From CAZOLI01 sp964580675 (GTDB lineage: Bacteria > Planctomycetota > MHYJ01 > CAYXQY01), in the NCBI GenBank assembly GCA_964580675.1, contig CAZOLI010000003.1, positions 62,001 to 126,000 on the forward strand: a stretch of 64,000 nucleotides of DNA, written 5' to 3'. Positions within the stretch are counted from its first letter, which is position 1; each line of letters opens with the position of its first letter. The notes below the pieces were generated by a model. The model worked only from the letters and a program-made list of their open reading frames with translations, was not told the origin of the DNA and searched no databases. This document shows positions 15,578-24,365 of this stretch, one piece after another. The translations under genes were made by a program, and so were the position numbers.

Positions 15578-17728
15578 TCAGTCGCCCGTCGGTTTCTTTA
15601 ACTTGCGAAGTTGACCGGTGACGTAAATCTGAAGGGGGTTGTCTTCCGGAAACCTCCTCAAGGCCTTCTTTAACACCCGGCGGGCTTGCCCGACCTTTCC
15701 TTCTTTCTTCAACATTCGTACGTGAAGAATAATGTACTTCCTGTAAAGAGACACATCCTCCGGAGCTATTTTTGTGGCTTCCCGATAAAGATTCCTCGCC
15801 TTTTCCGGATCCTCTAACTGCATAAGCCACGCGAACTCCCGATAGCTTGGCAAAAAATTTGGATTAAGATCGAGGGCCTTCCGGAAATATTGTTCGGCTT
15901 TCTCAAATTTTCGGTCATCCTTCGTGGACTGGTACGCCTTCGAAGCCTCCTTCCCCAGACGGTGATAGATGAGTTCTTCGTACGGCATTATGGCAATCAG
16001 CAATTTGCGTTCGTTTTGGGCGCGGCGTTCGGCGGTCTTCGCCCCAAACACCCTCCGGTACAGGTTTGTTTTATAAAAGAGCCATAAATTCATCCGCGCC
16101 CCGTAAAACGACTGATCAAGCCGGATTGCACGTTTATAGTGGGCCTCAATGTTGGTGACTTCCTGACGGAGTTGATCCGTAACCGATCCCCCTCCCGCCG
16201 TCCGGTTCAGGTTTGTCCGTGCCGCTTCCGCATGTTCAAAGGCCACCCGGCTGAAAAAAATTCGATACTGCCCAACCAGAACCATCACAATCAACAGGAC
16301 ACCGCATGTTTTCGTCAGAACCAGACCGATGGTTTGAGAACCGTTTGAACCCGGATCCCGTTGTCCGAACGCACCATTCACATACCCGAGCAAACCGAAA
16401 AAAAGTCCCCCTGTAACCGGTTCCGAGAGCGGATAATGCACCCATGCATGAATAAAAATTGTCACGAAGGCGGATAGAACCGTCAGGGCAAACCAGGCGT
16501 TTCCCGGCGGGGCCCGGAGAAACCGAAACAGGGGAAGCGATAAGGCAAGTGCTATCAGCACGGAGATGGCCACATAACCCGCTACACCACATTCGGCGAG
16601 GTATCGCAAATAATCATTATGCACGTGCCGGGGAATCAGCTGGAGGGTTCGATACGGCTGTTTCTTGAGAACATCCGACTGATGTTTCTTCGCGGCGCGA
16701 AAAAAGGTTCCCGGTCCGGACCCAAACGGGCGTTCGTTCTGAAAAATTTTGATCGCGACCTCCCAGGACGCCTGTCGCTGTTTTATGGATTTGGACCCCA
16801 CCCCGAGATATCGGGCCATACGCGACGGAATGCCCGGCTTCCAGATCAACCCCACCGTGCCGACCACAACCAGAATGAGTATCACAAGGGAGACGTTTGT
16901 TTGAGCCGACAACCGAGGTTTCCCACCCGTTTCGTTCGCCTTTTGAGCCCCTGCGTCCGCCCAAGCTCCTCCTGTTCCCAACAAATCAATACCGTATCGT
17001 CGAACCGTGTATACCGCAACCACAACCAATATTGCCCCCATTCCCGCGAGCCATGCCCCCTCACTCCCGGACAACATAAGTAATGCCATACCGGTCAACG
17101 AGGCAACCGCCGCGAGCACACGAACCCAACCATGTTCCGAGGTCACCGTTAAATAGATACCAAACGGTACCGTTACGAGAAGATATGATGCAAGCAGATT
17201 CCGGTTCATGAACGGTCCCGCCCGGTGCACCTCTTCCCCGCCCATGGTCAAAAGAGGTCGATCCAGCACCACCTGCGCCAGCCCATAAAGAGAAACAAGC
17301 AACAGGGAAAGAACAAGGGCTCTCGAGGGAGAAAAGGGGTTTTCCCGGCCGGCCGTGACCCGATACACCCCGAAGTACACCATGCCAAACCCGAGGAGAA
17401 GCAACAACATTTCCGTGCCGGCCCGGCCGTGCTCGGAGAGCAGAAAGGAAAGACCCCCAACCAGCATCAGACCGGCAACGGCCCAATGGATGCGGACGTC
17501 TCGTGGAGACGCCCTGTTTTCCGAAAGAGAACACAAAAACAGAAGGGCCCCCACCAGTAACAGACCCGATTGTTTCAGGGTCATGACAAACTGCGGATTA
17601 AACTCAAATCGTGCCGTCAGCACCGGCGGAAGGAGAAACAGAAGAAGCAACAGAATATGCTCGGCCCCGTCCCGCAGTCGGCACATCGCCCCAATTAATT
17701 TATCGGACGTCCCTCCTTCCCCCATCAT
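15578..17728 (-). CDS. O-antigen ligase-like membrane protein with C-terminal TPRs
   Basis: A 716-residue polytopic membrane protein with about a dozen hydrophobic segments in the first 470 residues. Wzy_C/O-antigen ligase landmarks are present: AGPFMNRNLLASYLLVTVPF and HVHNDYLRYLAECGVAGY, the loop that usually carries the key His. The C-terminal 200 residues are soluble and hold TPR-like repeats (KAEQYFRKALDLNPNFLPSY, KARNLYREATKIAPEDVSLY, QARRVLKKALRRFPEDN). It may join or polymerise surface glycan chains. Its start overlaps the hutI stop by 4 bp, although the two have no obvious functional link. Confidence 0.82.
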   Translation of the reverse strand: MMGEGGTSDKLIGAMCRLRDGAEHILLLLLFLLPPVLTARFEFNPQFVMTLKQSGLLLVGALLFLCSLSENRASPRDVRIHWAVAGLMLVGGLSFLLSEHGRAGTEMLLLLLGFGMVYFGVYRVTAGRENPFSPSRALVLSLLLVSLYGLAQVVLDRPLLTMGGEEVHRAGPFMNRNLLASYLLVTVPFGIYLTVTSEHGWVRVLAAVASLTGMALLMLSGSEGAWLAGMGAILVVVAVYTVRRYGIDLLGTGGAWADAGAQKANETGGKPRLSAQTNVSLVILILVVVGTVGLIWKPGIPSRMARYLGVGSKSIKQRQASWEVAIKIFQNERPFGSGPGTFFRAAKKHQSDVLKKQPYRTLQLIPRHVHNDYLRYLAECGVAGYVAISVLIALALSLPLFRFLRAPPGNAWFALTVLSAFVTIFIHAWVHYPLSEPVTGGLFFGLLGYVNGAFGQRDPGSNGSQTIGLVLTKTCGVLLIVMVLVGQYRIFFSRVAFEHAEAARTNLNRTAGGGSVTDQLRQEVTNIEAHYKRAIRLDQSFYGARMNLWLFYKTNLYRRVFGAKTAERRAQNERKLLIAIMPYEELIYHRLGKEASKAYQSTKDDRKFEKAEQYFRKALDLNPNFLPSYREFAWLMQLEDPEKARNLYREATKIAPEDVSLYRKYIILHVRMLKKEGKVGQARRVLKKALRRFPEDNPLQIYVTGQLRKLKKPTGD

Positions 17729-18969
17729 CGAACCCGATTACCTGACACATATACACTTTCCACAGGCGTATTTCCGAATATATACGGAATTTCGCGGGGG
17801 TGCTCCAGGTCCCAGACCACCACATCCGCGTCCGCTCCTTCCCGGAGCATTCCCTTCCGCTCCCCCTCCCCGACCGCCTCTGCCGCATGGGTTGTGGACG
17901 CCACGATGGCTTCCTCATGCCCCATGCCAAAATCCAGCCCCGCCAGGGTCATCACCAAAGACATGGACGTCGCCGTACAGGTCCCGGGATTGTGATCGGT
18001 CCCAAGAGCCACCCGCAACCCCGCTTCCTTCATGGCCTCGTAATCCGCCACCTGGTCCAGCCCGAGAAAATGCCTTGTTCCGGGCAGCAGTACCCCGACC
18101 ACACCCGCTTCCGCCATCGTTTCGAGATCGGAAAGGGGTGTGTCCTCCAGGTGATCCGCCGACGCCGCCCCGACCTCCGCCGCGACCTTCGCACCGCCCA
18201 CTTCGCGAAATTCACCCGTATGCACTTTGGGCACCATCCCTTCCTCCTTCGCCGCAACAAGTACCTTCCGGGCCTGCTCCGCACTGAACGCCTCCTCATC
18301 ACAGAACACGTCACAGAACCGGGCAATACCCTGCTGCCCGGCGGCCGAAATCATCTCTCCCGTAAGGTATTCAACGTAATCTTCCGGCCGATCCCGGTAC
18401 GACGAAGGCACCGCGTGTGCTCCCATGAACGTTGGCACCACCGTTACCGGATGTTCCTCAGCAACGTCCTGAATAATCCGGAGGTGGCGCAGTTCCTGTT
18501 CGGCCGACAGCCCGTAACCGGTTTTTATTTCACAGGTGGTGGTGCCCGAGTCCAGCAGTCGATCCAGCCGGGCACGAAGCAGATCCCGAAGTACCTCATC
18601 CGGCGCCTCCCGGGTTGCACGAACCGTACGGAGGATGCCGCCCCCCTTATCGGCAATTTCCTGATACGTTGCGCCCTGATTCCGCGCCTCAAATTCATCG
18701 GCCCGTGTTCCCGCGTACAGGGAATGGGTATGAGGATCCACGAGACCCGGTGTCACCACCCGTCCTTCAAGAGACCGTGTTTCTCCCGCCTCCATGTTGT
18801 CCGAGACATCGGATGGGTCCAGGACGCAATCCACCACTCCCTCCGAGATCCCGATTTGGGCACCTTCCATTACATCCAGTCGCTGGAGGTTCGGCCCGGA
18901 ACGGGATCCCGTCGGCGTCGATGGCCGGCAGAGCGTTGCGTCCGTCAACAACAGGTCCACGTCCGACAT
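17725..18969 (-). CDS. hutI: Imidazolonepropionase
   Basis: Third enzyme of histidine degradation, opening the ring of imidazolone propionate. The 414-residue amidohydrolase shows VTPGLVDPHTHSLYAGTRADEF (metal-binding HxH), GGGILRTVRATREA, TCEIKTGYGLS, TFMGAHAVP and ALGTDHNPGT with the late metal Asp, all typical of HutI. The other hut genes (hutH, hutU, hutG) are not nearby, so histidine use would need genes elsewhere. It is the first gene of a minus-strand pair and diverges from parB across 328 bp. Confidence 0.92.
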   Translation of the reverse strand: MSDVDLLLTDATLCRPSTPTGSRSGPNLQRLDVMEGAQIGISEGVVDCVLDPSDVSDNMEAGETRSLEGRVVTPGLVDPHTHSLYAGTRADEFEARNQGATYQEIADKGGGILRTVRATREAPDEVLRDLLRARLDRLLDSGTTTCEIKTGYGLSAEQELRHLRIIQDVAEEHPVTVVPTFMGAHAVPSSYRDRPEDYVEYLTGEMISAAGQQGIARFCDVFCDEEAFSAEQARKVLVAAKEEGMVPKVHTGEFREVGGAKVAAEVGAASADHLEDTPLSDLETMAEAGVVGVLLPGTRHFLGLDQVADYEAMKEAGLRVALGTDHNPGTCTATSMSLVMTLAGLDFGMGHEEAIVASTTHAAEAVGEGERKGMLREGADADVVVWDLEHPREIPYIFGNTPVESVYVSGNRVR

Positions 18970-19297
18970 GGAACTACCCCTGAACTGGTGTGTGTTCTTC
19001 CCTCGAAGACCATCGAATCATCTCAAATGACCGACCGGAAATCAATGTTCCACCGGGCCGCGCCCCCAAAGTTCGGCCCGATAACGTCCGATAATAATAC
19101 CCCGTCAAACGAACATATGTGCCGGCACACAAACAACCCGGATAATTTCAACAACACACATTGATATAGTTGAATTCAACGTGGGGTTCCATACAATGAG
19201 ATGTCAGGTTCACCCGTGCCACGGCACCTGTATTCGCCGACCAACCGAACAACGTTTGTAACATTCAACACAACACCCAACAATTTCCCCAAACATC
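18970..19297. other. Divergent hutI/parB intergenic region
   Basis: 328 bp without a gene. The right part holds a good plus-strand promoter for parB (19170-19197) whose -35 element sits in a perfect 12 bp palindrome, GTTGAATTCAAC (19169-19180), which could be an operator. No clear minus-strand promoter for hutI was found. Confidence 0.5.
19170..19197 (+). promoter_or_regulatory. Candidate sigma70 promoter of parB
   Basis: TTGAAT (19170-19175), 16 bp spacer, TACAAT (19192-19197). It predicts transcription from about 19204 and a leader of about 94 nt. The -35 box lies within the palindrome at 19169-19180. Confidence 0.5.
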
Positions 19298-20194
19298 ATG
19301 AGTGACAACCGACTCGGAAAAGGACTGAACAGCCTTCTTGGCGACGAAGAGACCGACGAGGACGGACAAACCCCCGAAAACACCCCGCTTCGGGACCTTC
19401 CGGTGGACCGGATCGACCCGAACCCATACCAGCCCCGGGACGAAATCAGCGAAACCAGTGTGGAACGGCTGGCCGAATCCATCCGTCGGGACGGCCTTCT
19501 GCAACCCCTACTGGTCACCCCGGGCAATGAGGACGGTCACTTCGTCCTGGCCGCCGGGGAACGACGCCTCCGGGCCGCCAAGCGGGCGGGAATGGACGCC
19601 GTCCCCGCCCTGATCCGGGACCTGACCGATGAACAGATGCTGGAACTGGCACTGGTGGAGAACGTCCAGCGGGAAAACCTCAACCCCATTGAAAAAGCCC
19701 GTGCCATCAACCGTCTCTATGAGGAATTCGGCATGACCCTGTCCGAAATTGGTGAAACAACCGGTTTGTCCGAATCCGCCGTCTCCAACACCCGGCGGCT
19801 CCTGAACCTGCCGCCGGATCTCCAGGAAGCCATCGGTGAAGGGGTGCTCTCCCCCGGCCACGGCCGGGCGCTCCTCTCATTGCCCTCCAGTGAAGACGCC
19901 CGAAACGCCGCCGAAAAGATGATCGAAAACGACCTCTCCGTCCGACAGGCCGAGAAACTGGTCCGGAACATCAAAAACGACAAACCCCGAAAAACCCGCG
20001 ACAACAACAAGAAGAACGATTCAACGGACCTGTCCCCGGAAATGAAACAGATTCAAAACCGGCTGGAAGAACGGGTGGGAGCCCGCGTGCGCATCCACCC
20101 CCGAAAAGAGGGCGGCCAGATCCGGATTGACTTCGCCGGCCGCGGCGACCTCGAAGCCATCCTGAACCGGCTCAACGTGCGCCCCAACTCATAA
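19298..20194 (+). CDS. parB: Chromosome partitioning protein ParB
   Basis: Binds parS sites and loads onto DNA as a CTP-dependent clamp for chromosome segregation. The 298-residue protein has the family start RLGKGLNSLLGD, the motif VDRIDPNPYQPRD, the CTP-binding GERRLRAAKRAG and ENVQRENLNPIEKARAINRL, a helix-turn-helix segment (LSEIGETTGLSESAVSNTRRLLNLP) and a C-terminal dimerisation domain (MKQIQNRLEERVGARVRIHP). parA, usually just upstream, is absent; hutI lies there instead. Two parS-like palindromes follow the stop codon. Confidence 0.95.
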   Translation: MSDNRLGKGLNSLLGDEETDEDGQTPENTPLRDLPVDRIDPNPYQPRDEISETSVERLAESIRRDGLLQPLLVTPGNEDGHFVLAAGERRLRAAKRAGMDAVPALIRDLTDEQMLELALVENVQRENLNPIEKARAINRLYEEFGMTLSEIGETTGLSESAVSNTRRLLNLPPDLQEAIGEGVLSPGHGRALLSLPSSEDARNAAEKMIENDLSVRQAEKLVRNIKNDKPRKTRDNNKKNDSTDLSPEMKQIQNRLEERVGARVRIHPRKEGGQIRIDFAGRGDLEAILNRLNVRPNS

Positions 20195-20215
20195 AATAAC
20201 CGCAGGACCAAGCCA

Positions 20216-20231
20216 CTTTTCACGTGAAAAG
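20216..20231. promoter_or_regulatory. parS-like palindrome 1
   Basis: CTTTTCACGTGAAAAG is a perfect 16 bp palindrome, 21 bp after the parB stop. It shares the TTTCACGTGAAA core of the canonical bacterial parS (TGTTTCACGTGAAACA) and differs at the outer positions. Confidence 0.7.
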
Positions 20232-20256
20232 GCGAACCATCGCCTCTTCTTTGTTT
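20230..20256 (+). terminator. Weak intrinsic terminator candidate behind parB
   Basis: AGGCGA-ACCA-TCGCCT (20230-20245) is followed by CTTCTTTGTTT. The stem is short and the U-tract is broken, so this is only a candidate. It abuts parS-like site 1. Confidence 0.35.
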
Positions 20257-20274
20257 CCGCGTCTTCACCCCTCA

Positions 20275-20290
20275 CTTTTCACGTGAAAAC
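20275..20290. promoter_or_regulatory. parS-like palindrome 2
   Basis: CTTTTCACGTGAAAAC, one mismatch from perfect symmetry, with its centre 59 bp from that of site 1. It covers the stop codon (20279-20281) and the last codons of the minus-strand nucleotidyltransferase gene, so the site is partly coding. Confidence 0.65.
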
Positions 20291-21452
20291 CCGGGGTTCC
20301 AGCAGGCTGGCCGCGAGCAGCTTCGGAATTCGCGCGGTGGCCAGCATGGCCCGCCGGAGGTGCCGGCCGGGGGTGCCCCCGGTAATGTCCGGATCCAGGT
20401 CGGCCGCCGCCCGGGCGTCCGGGAAAACGGACCGAAAAACCATCTTCAGCCCGTCCCACGGCCCCATTTTCTGGGTCATGTACACCAGCAAATTGAGTCC
20501 TTCCGGACGGACCCCGGCATTGACACAGTGGAGAAACTGGCTGATCAGGCGGGACCGTTCGGGGGGCTTCCATCGGGCAAAGAAACCGTCCGGCACGCCG
20601 GTGAGTCCGGTCCGGGCCAGCTGGGAGGCCGCAATTCGCACGGCGGGGCCCTGCCGCCACCGCCGTCCCCGGCGCCCCACCTGCTGCCAGAACTCCGCAC
20701 CCTGTTCTGCTCCGGTTTGTGCGACACGGGCCATCTCCCCCAGGTATCCCCATCGTTCATACACGTGTCGAAGGGTGTGTTCGGCCAGGTGGACAAACAG
20801 ATCTGGCGCAGACAAGCCCCATAAATCGGGTTTATCACCGGTTTCCGGTGCGGGCAGCGGCACCGCCCGCTCCATCAACTCCTCCACAAATGCGGGATCC
20901 CGGCGGGCCGGTACGGGGTAGGAGGCATTAATCGGGTGCCAGTGCAGGTGAAACCAGATGGTGGGGCCCCCGGCCCTGTTCTTTTTCCGGAGCAGTACGG
21001 CATTTCGGTAGGGGGTAATCTCCGGTTGGCCATCCATGGAACGCCGGGGTTGAAACCCCTGTTTTTCTGCGGCCTTCATCAGGTCCGGCACGGCGGAAGG
21101 GGGGGTGAGGATGTCCACGTCCACCATTTCACGATCGCCCGGCTGATCAAAACAACGATGCAGCAGATCGGCCCCTTTTAACACGAGAAACGGGGGGTTT
21201 GAGCCGTTTCGACGGGTGTTTGTTGCAAGATCCTGTAGTTCGCGGCGTCGCAGAAGGTTGCGTGCGGCCACCTGTCGTTTGTGTTTCTTCAAATCCTTCA
21301 GTACGTTCTTCACCTCCCTGTTTGGGGCTCGTTCGGGCCGGCCGATGCGGAGGAAGCCGATTAATTTTTCCTCCCGTAAGTCGTTCAGGGCAGCGGTCCC
21401 TCCTCCCGCAAGCTGGACAAGTCGCCGGACGACGTCCGGAGACACCGGTTTC
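20279..21452 (-). CDS. Nucleotidyltransferase family protein, 5' end in assembly gap
   Basis: Resembles the uncharacterised nucleotidyltransferase family (NTP_transf_5 type). Key segment: FLVLKGADLLHRCFDQPGDR followed by MVDVDIL, where the DVD carries the expected acidic pair of a polymerase-beta-like fold; IWFHLHWHP follows. C-terminal part is helical and Arg-rich. Such genes often sit near surface-polysaccharide loci, but the substrate is unknown. The frame is open into the N run at 21453, so the true start may be missing; a GTG at 21445 is the only visible start. The last codons lie inside a parS-like palindrome. Confidence 0.6.
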
Positions 21453-21552
21453 NNNNNNNNNNNNNNNNNNNNNNNNNNNNNNNNNNNNNNNNNNNNNNNN
21501 NNNNNNNNNNNNNNNNNNNNNNNNNNNNNNNNNNNNNNNNNNNNNNNNNNNN
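21453..21552. other. Assembly gap (100 N)
   Basis: Exactly 100 unknown bases, probably a placeholder of unknown true size. It removes the 3' end of the ABC permease and possibly the 5' end of the nucleotidyltransferase. Confidence 0.99.
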
Positions 21553-22160
21553 ACCAGGGATTGGGTGCCGTTTCGGCTCAGACAGGAAATCAGACTGCCA
21601 AACTGAACGGCCACGAAAAGACAGAGCATCGAGACCATGGCCACCCGCATGATGGCCTGCCAGATGGCAGCTCGTGAATACATTTCCCGGCTCACAAAAT
21701 CAGGATCCACAATGGGGCCAAAACCGGCCCGGTACTGGATAAAAAGGTAACTCGTCCCCAGGAGCAATACCCCCATCAAAAACGGCATTAAAAGGGAACG
21801 AATCATTCGTGCCAGAAAAAATTCGCTACGTCGGAGGGGTTGACTCATCAGGGTTCGTATCCGTCCGCTTCCAAATTCCGTGGCGACGGATAACGCCCCG
21901 GAGAGGGCCCCGAGCAACACAATGACCTCAATGATTCCTCGCCAGACCGACGCAAGTATTCCCCAGGCCTTCGACGGGAGAACACGGTGTTTTACGGGAT
22001 GTTCCGAGAGTTGTTCCTGTAAGGTAGACACGTCATGCCAGCACCACCCAATCACCAACAACACGAGAAACACCGATCCAATATGGAGCCATCGAGACCG
22101 CCGCCAGACCCAGAGATCCGCCACAAATTGTTTGTATACTCTATTTATTTTATTAACCAT
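21553..22160 (-). CDS. ABC-2 type transporter permease, 3' end lost in gap
   Basis: N-terminal about 202 residues of a membrane protein. A first hydrophobic helix (WLHIGSVFLVLLVIGWCW), then an external loop, then a helix near VIVLLGALSGALSVATEF followed by SGRIRTLMSQPLRRSEFFLARM, the pattern of ABC-2 permeases that pair with an exporter ATPase. Two more helices follow before the gap. ATG 22160 was chosen; a TTG at 22226 would add 22 residues. It lies 92 bp behind the ATPase gene on the same strand. The cargo is unknown. Confidence 0.75.
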
Positions 22161-22252
22161 TGTATATTTACAATTATTTCGGCCAATCCCGTCGATTTGC
22201 GACAGGCATATCGTCCGATAAAACAACCTCTATTCTGGGGAGTCGTGAGCAA

Positions 22253-23176
22253 CTATGCATTTCGGTATATCGAGAGCAACTGGTCCTGCCGTATTTCGAA
22301 ACGCCGTACCTGAAATCCTTCCTCCACAAGTTTCTTGTTAATCTTCCATGCCGGTATCCGGGGGTTGGTCAGTGTGCAAACGCCGTCGTCGGACGCCTCC
22401 CGCTGTACCTGTTCGGCAAAGGATCCCAGAAAAGAAATGGCCTCTTCGACCTGGTTCACGGCGACGGCAATGCGAGTGACCTCTGCATCCCGGTCCCCGG
22501 TGGGATCGACCGTCGTTTTCAACTCTCCGTTTTTCAGAATGCCCACTCTGTTGCAGAGCCGTTCTGCTTCTTCTATTCGGTGCGTACTATAAAAAAAGGT
22601 GGTGTTATGTTGTTTATTTCGTCGTTCAAACAGGGAGAGCATACGGTCCCGACCATCCGGGTCGAGGTTCGAGGTGGGTTCGTCCAGGAACACGAGGTTC
22701 GGGGAGCCGGCCAGTGCGGAAGCAATAGCGAGTCGCTGTTTCATGCCGCTGCTGTAATGCCGCACATATTTATCGGACGTCCTCTCCAGCCCCACCTCTT
22801 CCATCATCTCCTTTGCCTCCGTTGCGTCCACTTCTTCATTGTGGACGTTCATCACCTGTATGTTCTCCGGTCCCGTTAGTGTGGGATAAAATGTCGGTTT
22901 TTCAAGCAACACTCCCACCCCTTCCCGGCTTTGTTCCGGCCGTTTTCGCACATCGGCGCCATTTATAAACACCGTGCCCTCATCCGGATGAATCAAACCG
23001 AGAAGAAGGTACATGGAGGTGCTCTTCCCCGCTCCATTCGGCCCCAGCAACCCGAATATTTCCCCCGGGAAAAGGGACAGATCCAGCGAGAACACACCAT
23101 TTCCATCCCCGTACACCCGGGAGAGATCCGTGGCCTCCAGCACCGGTTCCGGAGAACCGGACGTTTCCTGACTCAT
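22253..23176 (-). CDS. ABC transporter ATP-binding protein
   Basis: Energises the ABC-2 permease encoded next. The 307-residue protein has Walker A GPNGAGKST, a Q-loop region VLLEKPTFYPTLTGPENI, signature YSSGMKQRLAIASAL (SSGMK in place of the common SGGQ, usual in this exporter subfamily), Walker B LVFLDEPTSNLDP and the H-loop STHRIEEAERLC. The C-terminal 80 residues form an extra domain of the kind seen in CcmA/NatA-like exporters. Divergent from the gene at 23300. Confidence 0.92.
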   Translation of the reverse strand: MSQETSGSPEPVLEATDLSRVYGDGNGVFSLDLSLFPGEIFGLLGPNGAGKSTSMYLLLGLIHPDEGTVFINGADVRKRPEQSREGVGVLLEKPTFYPTLTGPENIQVMNVHNEEVDATEAKEMMEEVGLERTSDKYVRHYSSGMKQRLAIASALAGSPNLVFLDEPTSNLDPDGRDRMLSLFERRNKQHNTTFFYSTHRIEEAERLCNRVGILKNGELKTTVDPTGDRDAEVTRIAVAVNQVEEAISFLGSFAEQVQREASDDGVCTLTNPRIPAWKINKKLVEEGFQVRRFEIRQDQLLSIYRNA

Positions 23177-23261
23177 CTGTCTACCCTGTACCCAATCACC
23201 TCTGTTCCGAAAAATACGTCGATGCCACCAACGTCATGCCAGCCGCACATGTACCCCCTCT

Positions 23262-23291
23262 TTGATCCTTCTCCAGCAAAAACGATATTAT
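23262..23291 (+). promoter_or_regulatory. Candidate promoter giving a near-leaderless transcript
   Basis: TTGATC (23262-23267), 18 bp spacer, TATTAT (23286-23291). Transcription would start near 23298, almost at the ATG at 23300, which also lacks a clear Shine-Dalgarno sequence. Confidence 0.35.
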
Positions 23292-23299
23292 AGGTCATT

Positions 23300-24253
23300 A
23301 TGGAAACCTCCACACAAGAAAACAACGATGATGGTTCTCGGTTCGCCATCCTTCTCCAGAAAGATGAACCGGTTCCGGTCGGTCAACTGGAGGAATCGGT
23401 CTCGGCCGTGTTCGGCATTCCCCTGGTTGAAGCACGTCTTCGCATTCGGCAATCCCGGGGGGTATTGTTTGAGGAACTTGATCGGGACCAGGCGGAGACG
23501 TTGAAAAACGCCCTGGAACAATCCGGCCTTCAGGGACGAATTTTAACGATGGATCAGGTGGTCTCGTTACCGGAATCCCGCGAATTGCGCCAGCTCAAGA
23601 TCGGTTCAAACACGCTTGAATTAAAACTTGGCATTCGGAACGATCAGGTGGCCCATCTCCCCCGGGATCGGGTGGATCTGGTGTCGGCCGGTGTCGTGGG
23701 GACACAGAAGTTCTGGGCGGAGGCCACGGACAGTACCGTAAAAAATATGCCACACCTGCGGGACATTGAGGATCCCAAACTCCGGGAGGAACTGACAAAT
23801 GCCCTTTCAAATCGAGGCCTTAAAAAGGAAGTGGAGGATACACGAAAACTGCAGGAGGAAGACCCCGAACGGGTTCCGCTCGATGAAATGGAAGAACTGG
23901 CTGAACTGGAAACCAACTGGGTAATTGATATTTGTTGTTTTTCCGTTCCCACCCGTTACCGGATATACCGGAAACGAATGCATTACCCGGGGGAGACCGG
24001 CTCCGGGAAAGCAGGAACGTACAGCTCGGAAAATTTCCTGGAACTGCTGGCGAACCTCCTGCGTCCCGGAGACCTCGTTTGCACCCCGGAAACCCTGAAC
24101 CTGTTTACGGACCCCCCTCTTCTGGAACACATCTTTGAGGACATGGACCGGTTTCACGCCTACACGCGCTGGTTTTACAGCATGTTGGAAATGAAACACG
24201 TCCCCGCCCCGGATCCCGCACCCGTTCTCTCGAACTGGCGGTCGTCAGAATAA
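23300..24253 (+). CDS. Conserved-looking protein of unknown function
   Basis: A 317-residue soluble protein I do not recognise. Residues about 15-85 (VGQLEESVSAVFGIPLVEA, then DRDQAETLKNALEQSGLQGR) resemble in pattern the C-terminal domain of ribosomal protein L7/L12, a compact alpha/beta fold that also occurs in other proteins. The middle part is hydrophilic. The C-terminal part (about 205-300) has WVIDICCFSVPTRYRIYRKR and a segment on storage of a cutoff-like LLANLLRPGDLVCTPET without known motifs. Good codon structure and the absence of overlapping real genes support it as coding. It stands alone between divergent and convergent neighbours. Confidence 0.6.
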   Translation: METSTQENNDDGSRFAILLQKDEPVPVGQLEESVSAVFGIPLVEARLRIRQSRGVLFEELDRDQAETLKNALEQSGLQGRILTMDQVVSLPESRELRQLKIGSNTLELKLGIRNDQVAHLPRDRVDLVSAGVVGTQKFWAEATDSTVKNMPHLRDIEDPKLREELTNALSNRGLKKEVEDTRKLQEEDPERVPLDEMEELAELETNWVIDICCFSVPTRYRIYRKRMHYPGETGSGKAGTYSSENFLELLANLLRPGDLVCTPETLNLFTDPPLLEHIFEDMDRFHAYTRWFYSMLEMKHVPAPDPAPVLSNWRSSE

Positions 24254-24365
24254 CCCGTTTAGGAGAAACGACATCAGAAGCGGGAAAAATCAAGGGATGG
24301 GAGACTTGTACGGGAGGAACTGAAAAACGCCTCCGGATAGGATTGAGCCCCCGTTCCCACTTGAT

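Noticed and set aside
17355..18287. 310-codon Pro/Arg-rich frame antisense to hutI and the O-antigen-ligase gene
   Set aside because: Low-complexity shadow translation spanning two well-supported genes on the other strand.
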